A program made the translations under genes and the position numbers. 5,766 nucleotides of DNA. Source: Collinsella sp. Lineage in GTDB: Bacteria > Actinomycetota > Coriobacteriia > Coriobacteriales > Coriobacteriaceae. Shown here piece after piece: positions 1 through 4,469 of this stretch. Position 1 is the first letter of the stretch, and each line of letters begins with the position of its first letter. The notes under the pieces are model-generated. The model saw only the letters and a list, made by a program, of their open reading frames with translations. It ran no database searches and had not been told where the DNA came from. The DNA lies in the NCBI GenBank assembly GCA_019419405.1, contig DYAA01000118.1, positions 1-5,766 of the forward strand, read 5' to 3'.

Positions 1-549
1 CTCATGCGGATTGGCGGTGTAGAGGCCATCGATGTCCGAGAGCGTCACGCACAGATCGGCAGAAACCAGGCAGCTCACAAGCGCCGCCAGCGTGTCGTTG
101 TCGCCAAACTTGATCTCATCGACGGTGACGGTATCGTTCTCGTTGACGACCGGCACCACACCCAGCTCCACAAGGCGAAGCAGGGCGTCGCGCGCGTGCA
201 GGTAGGACGTGCGGCGCGCCGTGTCGTGACGCGTGAGCAGCACGAGCGAGGTGAGCAGGTCGCGCGCATGGAACGCCTCGTCGTAGGCCGACGAGATGAT
301 GCACTGACCGGCCGAGGCGCAGGCCTGCAGGCTCGGCAGGTCGCCGACCGGCTTACGGTCGAAGCCCAGCACGGGATAGCCGCAGGCAATGGCGCCCGAG
401 CTCACCACGATCAGGCGCCAGCCAAGCTCGCGCAGCGCTGCGGCCTGGTCGGCAAGCCCGCCGATAAAGGCGCGGTTGACCTTGCCGTCGGCGCCCACCA
501 CCGTGGACGAACCGATCTTTACCACCATCGTTTTATAAGAAGTCGTCAT
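1..549 (-). CDS. proB: Glutamate 5-kinase, N-terminal part (runs off the left edge)
   Basis: Glutamate 5-kinase phosphorylates L-glutamate with ATP to glutamyl-5-phosphate, the first and usually feedback-regulated step of cytosolic proline synthesis. The 183 visible codons carry the amino-acid-kinase fold signatures in order: VVKIGSST (residues 9-16, phosphate-binding Lys11), VVSSGAIACG (48-57), the glutamate-binding NENDTV (136-141), FGDND (148-152) and LSDIDGLYTANP (170-181). Family members are about 250-270 residues, or about 370 with a C-terminal PUA domain, so at least a quarter is missing and PUA status is unknown. The ATG at 549 is used because an in-frame TGA lies one codon upstream; the only close alternative is the ATG at codon 8. 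Neither has a recognisable Shine-Dalgarno sequence. The gene lies 79 bases downstream of the nicotinate phosphoribosyltransferase gene on the same strand, with no convincing promoter between, so cotranscription is plausible. Identity is very secure; the exact start is less so. Confidence 0.95.
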   Translation of the reverse strand, partial: MTTSYKTMVVKIGSSTVVGADGKVNRAFIGGLADQAAALRELGWRLIVVSSGAIACGYPVLGFDRKPVGDLPSLQACASAGQCIISSAYDEAFHARDLLTSLVLLTRHDTARRTSYLHARDALLRLVELGVVPVVNENDTVTVDEIKFGDNDTLAALVSCLVSADLCVTLSDIDGLYTANPHE

Positions 550-628
550 ACGTCAAACCAATCAACTGTTCAGCGAACGGCCGAGCCGGCGGCCAGGGAA
601 GCGTGACTCGCCCCTACCGCCCAAGGAA

Positions 629-2134
629 TTAGTGAGCCCAGGGGAAGGCCGAAGCCGCGGCCATGTTCTTGCGCACGAGCTCGTCGCGCACCTGAGCCAG
701 GCCCTGTTCCATGCCCACCACATAGGTCTGCGGGTACAGGAAGCGCTTGAAAGCTGCGTCCAGATGATCGAGTGCCCAAGCACAGCGCTCGCGCGCGTCC
801 TGGATGCTCTCACGCGGAGCCACCGCGCTGCCATCGCGCACGATCGGCACCAGCAGCTCGCGATACTCAAGTTCGGACACGTCGGTCACCAGGGCGGCAT
901 CATTCACGGCCACGAGGGTATTGCCGCGCGCGGCGCCCTCCCCCGCCAGATGGTCCTCGTCGTAGATCATGTCGCAGACCGGGCCGCCAAAGCCGTCGTA
1001 ATAACGGCGCACGCGTTGCACACCCGGGATCGTGCGCTTGTATGGCTGCTCAGAGAGCTTGACCACCGGCGTCCATGGATCTGCCTCGCTCGCACGGCGG
1101 GCGGAAAGCTTGTACACGCCGCCCAGCGCCGGCTGGTCATAGCAGGTCGCAAGCTTGGTACCCACGCCAAAGCTATCGATGGGCGCGCCCTGGTCGAGCA
1201 GCGACTGAATCGTGTACTCATCCAGATCGTTAGAAACCGAGATCCCCACATAGGGCAGGCCCTCGGCATCAAAACGGCCGCGCACATACTTGGAGAGCTT
1301 GGCGAGGTCGCCGGAGTCGATGCGAATAGCCGACAGACGCTCGCCCACCGCCTCCATCTCCTTGGCAACCGTAATGGCATGCTCGCAGCCCTCACGTACG
1401 TCGTAGGTGTCGATGAGCAGCGTGCAGTTCTTGGGACTCGACTTAGCAAAAGCCCGGAATGCCTCGAGCTCGGAATCGAAGCTCATCACCCAGCTGTGCG
1501 CATGAGTGCCAAAGACGGGAATACCGTAGCGGCGGCCGGCGAGCACATTGGATGTAGAGGAGCAGCCGGCAACGTAGCTCGCGCGCGCGACGGCCAGCCC
1601 GCCATCGGGACCCTGGGCGCGGCGCAGGCCAAACTCGGCAACGGGACGGCCGTCCGCCGCCAGCACCACGCGCGCCGTCTTGGTAGCGACAAGCGTCTGG
1701 AAGCCGACAATGTTGAGCAACGCCGTTTCGAGCAGCTGGCACTCCAGCGCGGGGCCGGTGACGCGCACCATGGGCTCGCGCGGAAAGACGAGCTCGCCCT
1801 CGGGCACGGCGTCAATGTTCACATGCGCGCGGAAGTTGCGCAGGTAGTCGAGGAATGCGGGCTTAAACATCGAGCCGCCGGCCGGAGCCTGGAGCGAAGC
1901 TAGATAGTCGATGTCCTCGGGCGTAAAGCGCAGGTTCTCGACAAGCTCGGGCAGCTCGGCGGTGCCGCACATGACGGCATACGCGCTGCCGAAGGGATGG
2001 TCGCGGTAAAACGCCGTAAAGCAACCCTGCTCATTGGCCTTGCCGCTCTCCCACAGGCCCTGGGCCATAGTGAGTTCGTACAGATCAGTGAGCATTGCAA
2101 TGTCGGTGGGATGCGAGATGTCGGTCAAAGCCAT
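629..2134 (-). CDS. pncB: Nicotinate phosphoribosyltransferase
   Basis: This cytosolic NAD-salvage enzyme joins nicotinate and PRPP, with ATP hydrolysis, to give nicotinate mononucleotide (Preiss-Handler route). The 501-residue length suits the bacterial family. Visible signatures are the N-terminal LTDLYELTMAQ (15-25), FGLRRAQG (168-175), GTHAHSWV (209-216, which holds the conserved histidine region phosphorylated in this family), DTYD (242-245), RIDSGDL (271-277), SNDLDE (301-306) and the phosphate-binding FGVGTKL (322-328). The ATG at 2134 is supported by AAAGG seven bases upstream and by the family-typical N-terminus right after it. The gene sits 81 bases downstream of the small coiled-coil membrane protein gene and 79 bases upstream of proB, all on the same strand. 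No terminator or good promoter is visible in either gap, which suggests readthrough transcription, though NAD salvage and proline synthesis share no pathway. All key motifs look intact. Confidence 0.97.
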   Translation of the reverse strand: MALTDISHPTDIAMLTDLYELTMAQGLWESGKANEQGCFTAFYRDHPFGSAYAVMCGTAELPELVENLRFTPEDIDYLASLQAPAGGSMFKPAFLDYLRNFRAHVNIDAVPEGELVFPREPMVRVTGPALECQLLETALLNIVGFQTLVATKTARVVLAADGRPVAEFGLRRAQGPDGGLAVARASYVAGCSSTSNVLAGRRYGIPVFGTHAHSWVMSFDSELEAFRAFAKSSPKNCTLLIDTYDVREGCEHAITVAKEMEAVGERLSAIRIDSGDLAKLSKYVRGRFDAEGLPYVGISVSNDLDEYTIQSLLDQGAPIDSFGVGTKLATCYDQPALGGVYKLSARRASEADPWTPVVKLSEQPYKRTIPGVQRVRRYYDGFGGPVCDMIYDEDHLAGEGAARGNTLVAVNDAALVTDVSELEYRELLVPIVRDGSAVAPRESIQDARERCAWALDHLDAAFKRFLYPQTYVVGMEQGLAQVRDELVRKNMAAASAFPWAH

Positions 2135-2141
2135 GGGGCGA

Positions 2142-2146
2142 CCTTT
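2142..2146 (-). promoter_or_regulatory. Ribosome binding site of pncB
   Basis: AAAGG on the minus strand lies seven bases before the ATG at 2134. It fixes that start for nicotinate phosphoribosyltransferase. Confidence 0.7.
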
Positions 2147-2215
2147 CGGATGCGTTGTGCAGAGGTTGAGGGTTGGCGAGGCGGGCGTGCGGGCATGGAG
2201 CCCAGCGCGAACAGG

Positions 2216-2674
2216 CTAAAGCAGGCCCATGCTGGTCAGGATCGTGTAGCCCATAAAGATGACAAACGCGATGAGGGCAAGGACAATGATGATTTTTTGA
2301 GCCGGCGCCATACCGGGGATCTCGTTCTCACCCGCAGGCTCCTTGGAGGTAACCATGCGCTGGGCAAAGCTCATCTCGTCACGGCTCGGCTTGGGATCGA
2401 CGGACTTGGGACGAGCAGCCCTTTTAGGCTGAGGTTTGGGCGCGGCAGGTGCAGGCTTCGCAGCAGCGGGCTTGGGTGCGGGCGCGGGCTTGGGCTCGGA
2501 TGCAACCTTCGCAGCGGCCTCCTCGGCCTTCTCGCGCTCGGCACGCAGGGCGGCCAACTCCTCACGCTCGCGGCGTGCCTCTTCCTGGGCCTCGCGACGA
2601 GCTTTCTCGGCGCGGAGCTCTTCCAACTCGGCGCGTTCCTCGGCAGACAGTGGTTGGGACTCAAGCTCGGCCAT
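2216..2674 (-). CDS. Tail-anchored coiled-coil membrane protein of unknown function
   Basis: I do not recognise a named family. The 152-residue product has three parts. Residues 10-57 are almost entirely Glu, Ala, Arg, Lys and Leu with heptad-like spacing, a likely long charged helix or coiled coil. Residues 58-98 are a Lys/Pro/Ala-rich flexible linker, positively charged overall. Residues 127-147 form one hydrophobic membrane segment (IIIVLALIAFVIFMGYTIL) with only a few residues after it. There is no signal peptide, so the topology should be tail-anchored: long N-terminal part in the cytoplasm, extreme C-terminus outside. The segment between linker and membrane helix (residues 100-125, SFAQRMVTS onward) is not low-complexity and is the part most likely to be conserved. 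An upstream in-frame ATG at 2710 falls inside the terminator stem, so the ATG at 2674, with AAAGGG seven bases before it, is preferred. The gene lies directly behind the tRNA-Ala terminator and ahead of pncB. A scaffold or envelope role is possible but is inference. Confidence 0.8.
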   Translation of the reverse strand: MAELESQPLSAEERAELEELRAEKARREAQEEARREREELAALRAEREKAEEAAAKVASEPKPAPAPKPAAAKPAPAAPKPQPKRAARPKSVDPKPSRDEMSFAQRMVTSKEPAGENEIPGMAPAQKIIIVLALIAFVIFMGYTILTSMGLL

Positions 2675-2681
2675 GGTACAG

Positions 2682-2687
2682 CCCTTT
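2682..2687 (-). promoter_or_regulatory. Ribosome binding site of the coiled-coil membrane protein gene
   Basis: AAAGGG on the minus strand lies seven bases before the ATG at 2674 and immediately downstream of the terminator U-tract. It decides the start in favour of 2674 over the in-frame ATG at 2710. Confidence 0.75.
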
Positions 2688-2690
2688 CTT

Positions 2691-2724
2691 TTAAAAAAAG
2701 CCGCCGACACAATGTCAGCGGCTT
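2691..2724 (-). terminator. Rho-independent terminator behind tRNA-Ala
   Basis: On the minus strand a 12-bp stem (arms 2713-2724 and 2698-2709) closes a 3-base loop and is followed by a run of U. The stem contains one G-U pair (2705 with 2717) that would be an A-C mismatch in a plus-strand transcript, and the T-run is on the minus-strand 3' side, so the element is directional. It should end the tRNA transcript about 15 bases past the mature 3' end, yet it stands only about 17 bases before the next start codon. Confidence 0.9.
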
Positions 2725-2738
2725 ATCAAATCCAAGGG

Positions 2739-2811
2739 TGGAGACGAAGGGAGTCGAACCCTCGGCCTCTGCCATGCGACGGCAGCGCTCTCCCAACTGA
2801 GCTACGTCCCC
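2739..2811 (-). tRNA. tRNA-Ala, anticodon CGC
   Basis: The 73-base cloverleaf folds completely: acceptor GGGGACG with CGTCTCC, D-stem GCTC/GAGC, anticodon stem CTGCC/GGCAG, five-base variable loop, and T-arm GAGGG-TTCGACT-CCCTT. The seven-base anticodon loop GTCGCAT gives anticodon CGC, reading alanine codon GCG. The acceptor carries the G3-U70 wobble pair, the classic identity element for alanyl-tRNA synthetase, and the discriminator base is A, so the alanine assignment has independent support. The 3' CCA is not encoded (CCC follows) and must be added enzymatically. A consensus promoter lies directly upstream and a strong terminator directly downstream. Confidence 0.97.
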
Positions 2812-2824
2812 AGGACAAGTCGAT

Positions 2825-2852
2825 ATTTTACCTACGGCTCGCCAACTGTCAA
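2825..2852 (-). promoter_or_regulatory. Housekeeping sigma promoter of tRNA-Ala
   Basis: On the minus strand a perfect -35 TTGACA (2847-2852) is separated by 16 bases from a near-perfect -10 TAAAAT (2825-2830). Transcription should begin near 2818, leaving a 5' leader of about seven bases before the mature tRNA end at 2811. This is the strongest promoter in the window and, given what lies downstream, may also supply readthrough transcripts for the coiled-coil protein gene, pncB and proB. Confidence 0.85.
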
Positions 2853-2916
2853 CGCCCAATAATCAGTCTTTTTGGGGCGCGGCTATTTTGACAACTTTTC
2901 GAGCAGGCGATCCTCT

Positions 2917-2995
2917 CGATGATTTTTCTGGGACGGGGATTAAAAAACATTGTGTACCGAATGATTTTTTAATCCCCGTCCCAGAAAAATCATCG
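2917..2995. repeat. Long perfect inverted repeat (31-bp arms), REP/MITE-like
   Basis: Arms 2917-2947 and 2965-2995 are perfect reverse complements over 31 bases and flank a 17-base centre. The centre extends the hairpin by four more pairs (CATT 2948-2951 with AATG 2960-2963) past a single bulged A at 2964. Each arm contains GGGACGGGGATTAAAAAA, that is, a GC core flanked by A/T runs. The element sits ten bases past the stop codon of the radical SAM gene and about 65 bases upstream of the tRNA promoter. Being symmetric, it lacks the one-sided U-tract of an ordinary terminator, but it could still stop or stabilise transcripts from either side. Its length and perfection suggest a dispersed palindromic repeat or non-autonomous mobile element; no target-site duplication is evident. 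Confidence 0.85.
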
Positions 2996-3004
2996 GCGAA
3001 TGCG

Positions 3005-3943
3005 TTACTTTGTGCTGGTAAGGACGCCGGTGGTATCGAAGGCTGGGGTGAAGCTCTCGTCTACCGCGCCGCCCTCTTGCCAGAACATCGTCGTAAAGCC
3101 CAGGTCGTCGGCATGGTCGAGCACCTGCTCATACTCCTCGCGCGTCACGGCGCGCGCCAGGTCGCCGCCTTGTTCGCGCATGAGCGCATTGGGCGTGTAC
3201 TGGTTCATGACCGAGATCGGCACGTCGCCCACCGTCTGCCACACAAGGTCTAGCACGCGGCACGAGTCATCCGCATGCCCCGGCAGCACTAGGTGGCGCA
3301 CGATCATGCCGCGCTTCATGAGCCCATTCTCGTCCACTAGCTCTCCCCCGCGGCGCTCGATCTCGCGTGCCATCTGCGCTAAGCCCGACACGGCCACACG
3401 CGGGTAGTCCTTAATGTGGGAGAGCGACTGCGCAAGCCCCGCGTCGGCATACTTAAAGTCGGTAAGCCACACGTCGACCAGATCGCCGAGCGCTGCCACG
3501 GCACTCGCCCGCTCATAGCCGCTCGTGTTGTAGACGATCGGGATGTCCAGCCCGCGCTCCCGAGCTGCGGCAATCGCGGCCGGCAGCAGGTGAGCATAAT
3601 GCGTCGCCGTCACCAGGTTGATGTTATTGGCACCCTGCTCCTGCAGCTCCAGCATAATCTCGACCAAGCGCTCGGGCGAAATCTCAAGGCCAAAATTGCC
3701 CGTTGAGATCTCGTGGTTCTGACAATAGATGCATTTGAGCGAGCAGCCGCTAAAGAAAATCGTGCCCGAGCCGGCCTCGCCCGAGATAGGCGGCTCCTCC
3801 CACATATGAAGCGCTGCGCGGGCCACCTTAAGCGTGTTGTCGGCGCCGCACACGCCACGCGTGCCCTCGTCGCGCGCCGCACCGCAACGGCGCGGACACA
3901 AATGGCAGGCGGGCGAAAAAAGTTCGGTCAACGACGTCGGCAT
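3005..3943 (-). CDS. Radical SAM protein, pyruvate-formate-lyase-activase-related (PflX/COG1313-like)
   Basis: The protein should bind a [4Fe-4S] cluster and cleave S-adenosylmethionine to a 5'-deoxyadenosyl radical; the substrate is not known. With the start chosen here it has 312 residues. The cluster motif is CSLKCIYCQN (Cys67, Cys71, Cys74), the CxxxCxxC spacing of radical SAM enzymes, preceded by GTIFFSGC. An N-terminal cysteine group CHLCPRRCG...GVCG (Cys13, 16, 20, 32) is typical of the PflX/COG1313 and AmmeMemoRadiSam-type branches and may hold a further metal. Later segments NLVTATHYAH (109-118), VYNTSGYE (137-144), WLTDFKY (159-165) and RHLVLPGH (216-223) match this branch. The ATG at 3943 has GGAG nine bases upstream; a TTG at 3958 lacks a ribosome binding site and would put that GGAG inside the gene. 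No glycyl-radical enzyme gene lies in the window, so its partner is unknown. The palindrome at 2917-2995 follows its stop codon. Confidence 0.9.
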   Translation of the reverse strand: MPTSLTELFSPACHLCPRRCGAARDEGTRGVCGADNTLKVARAALHMWEEPPISGEAGSGTIFFSGCSLKCIYCQNHEISTGNFGLEISPERLVEIMLELQEQGANNINLVTATHYAHLLPAAIAAARERGLDIPIVYNTSGYERASAVAALGDLVDVWLTDFKYADAGLAQSLSHIKDYPRVAVSGLAQMAREIERRGGELVDENGLMKRGMIVRHLVLPGHADDSCRVLDLVWQTVGDVPISVMNQYTPNALMREQGGDLARAVTREEYEQVLDHADDLGFTTMFWQEGGAVDESFTPAFDTTGVLTSTK

Positions 3944-3952
3944 AAAAACATG

Positions 3953-3956
3953 CTCC
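3953..3956 (-). promoter_or_regulatory. Ribosome binding site of the radical SAM gene
   Basis: GGAG on the minus strand lies nine bases before the ATG at 3943, deciding that start over the TTG at 3958. Confidence 0.7.
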
Positions 3957-4026
3957 AAAACAACGATTCAGCAGCTCAAACGTAAAGGGACCAACCGCAC
4001 AGACGGCTCGAGCCCAAGACGCCGTA

Positions 4027-4055
4027 ATCGTCCGACACGATTTTTATAATGTCAA
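4027..4055 (-). promoter_or_regulatory. Candidate promoter of the radical SAM gene
   Basis: On the minus strand a perfect TTGACA (4050-4055) is followed after 17 bases by GACGAT (4027-4032), which keeps the key A at position 2 and T at position 6 of the -10 box but matches only three of six positions. Transcription would start near 4020, giving a leader of about 77 bases. The -35 is convincing and the -10 is weak, so an activator or a different spacing is possible. Confidence 0.4.
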
Positions 4056-4057
4056 GA

Positions 4058-4086
4058 CTGGAATCCACAAAGTGCCGTTTTATGAT
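4058..4086 (+). promoter_or_regulatory. Candidate promoter of the structured noncoding RNA
   Basis: TATGAT (4081-4086) matches the -10 consensus at five of six positions. CTGGAA (4058-4063), 17 bases upstream, is a poor -35. A start near 4092 would begin the RNA at its first hairpin. It is nearly back-to-back with the leftward promoter candidate for the radical SAM gene. Confidence 0.5.
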
Positions 4087-4091
4087 GTAGG

Positions 4092-4237
4092 TATTCCGCC
4101 CCCCGCGGAGCAACTGGGTGAACCGTCGCGTTTATTTAGGGAGCCCACACAGTCGTACCTAGTACAGGTATCCTTCGTTGTTAAGGACGCTGGAACAGTC
4201 GATGAGGGCACCCACCTGTTTTAGGTGGGTTCATTTT
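4092..4237 (+). ncRNA. Probable structured noncoding RNA, class unresolved (6S-like or raiA-like)
   Basis: About 146 bases between a -10 box and a terminator-like hairpin hold no plausible reading frame but many complementary segments. They are a 5-bp hairpin TCCGC/GCGGA (4095-4109); two exactly adjoining hairpins, TACCT/AGGTA (4156-4170) and TCCTT/AAGGA (4171-4187), positioned to stack end to end; a possible closing helix CAG/CTG around them (4150-4152 with 4190-4192); and long-range pairs TGGGT (4115-4119) with ACCCA (4210-4214), directly continued by GCCC (4143-4146) with GGGC (4206-4209). The last hairpin, ACCCACCT/AGGTGGGT, competes with the long-range pair. From memory, the stretches TTTAGGGAGCCCAC and GAGGGCACCCACCT recur in ncRNAs of gut Clostridia and Coriobacteria. 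I cannot tell whether these are annotated as 6S, raiA motif or something else; the branched fold fits a 6S rod poorly. The next gene starts 232 bases beyond, so a dedicated RNA is likelier than a riboswitch. Confidence 0.65.
4210..4237 (+). terminator. Terminator-like hairpin at the 3' end of the structured RNA
   Basis: An 8-bp perfect stem ACCCACCT (4210-4217) and AGGTGGGT (4223-4230) closes a GTTTT loop and is followed by TTCATTTT. The U-tract is interrupted, so termination may be partial. The opposite strand offers no U-run, which fixes the direction as rightward. The 5' arm can alternatively pair with TGGGT at 4115-4119. Confidence 0.7.
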
Positions 4238-4249
4238 CGTAACGTGGGG

Positions 4250-4276
4250 GGTGGTTTTCTTTTGCCGAAAATCGCC
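4250..4276 (+). repeat. Imperfect hairpin downstream of the structured RNA
   Basis: GGTGGTTTTC (4250-4259) pairs with GAAAATCGCC (4267-4276) across a seven-base loop, ten pairs in all including two G-U wobbles. Those wobbles would be A-C mismatches in a leftward transcript, so the structure favours the plus strand. No U-tract follows. It could be a backup stop behind the terminator or a leader element, or chance. Confidence 0.4.
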
Positions 4277-4383
4277 ATTGCAAATCCCGCCATGATCCCC
4301 AAAAGGCACTAGGCGGAACCCCACTATCACTCGAATATCTGGTAAGCGCGTGATTATCGCCCGTGCAATTCCTCACACCCTCC

Positions 4384-4412
4384 TTGGTCGAGTATCATGA
4401 ATCAGCTATACC
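4384..4412 (+). promoter_or_regulatory. Weak promoter candidate for the WecA/TagO-like gene
   Basis: TTGGTC (4384-4389) and TATACC (4407-4412) are separated by 17 bases; each matches its consensus only partly. A start near 4418 would give a leader of about 50 bases before the ATG at 4470 and would leave too little room for translation from a GTG at 4422. Confidence 0.3.
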
Positions 4413-4469
4413 CTTTGCGGCGTGGCATCCTTTGACCTTTTCCTTCGACGCTTGGCGGTTTATCGATTC

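Larger units (their letters stand above)
4238..4469. other. Intergenic region between the structured RNA and the WecA/TagO-like gene
   Basis: This 232-base stretch has no credible gene. It contains a G-rich patch (4245-4254), an overlapping 10-bp hairpin (4250-4276) and a weak promoter candidate (4384-4412). Short frames, such as an ATG at 4293 that stops after six codons, have no ribosome binding site and look like chance. Confidence 0.6.

Noticed and set aside
632..1903. Long plus-strand open frame (423 codons) opposite pncB
   Set aside because: It is the antisense shadow of a well-identified enzyme in GC-rich DNA; its translation is rich in Arg, His and Ala with no recognisable domain.
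2675..2710. Upstream ATG at 2710 for the coiled-coil protein
   Set aside because: It lies in the terminator stem and lacks a ribosome binding site, while 2674 has a strong one.
2917..2995. Palindrome as an ordinary rho-independent terminator of the radical SAM gene
   Set aside because: The U/A runs lie inside the arms, not after the stem, and the arms are far too long; a termination side-effect remains possible but does not explain the structure.
2888..3253. Plus-strand open frame running through the palindrome
   Set aside because: About a quarter is encoded by the inverted repeat and the rest is antisense to the radical SAM gene; no ribosome binding site or family likeness.
3944..3958. Upstream TTG start for the radical SAM gene
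   Set aside because: No ribosome binding site precedes it, and the GGAG serving the ATG at 3943 would lie within the coding sequence.
4045..4050. Perfect TATAAT on the plus strand as the ncRNA promoter
   Set aside because: No -35-like hexamer at 16-18 bases upstream, and it would add about 35 unstructured bases to the RNA; TATGAT at 4081 fits the fold better.
4422..4469. GTG start adding 16 residues to the WecA/TagO-like protein
   Set aside because: No ribosome binding site, an Arg-containing extension ahead of the first membrane segment that homologues lack, and a start almost on top of the best promoter candidate.
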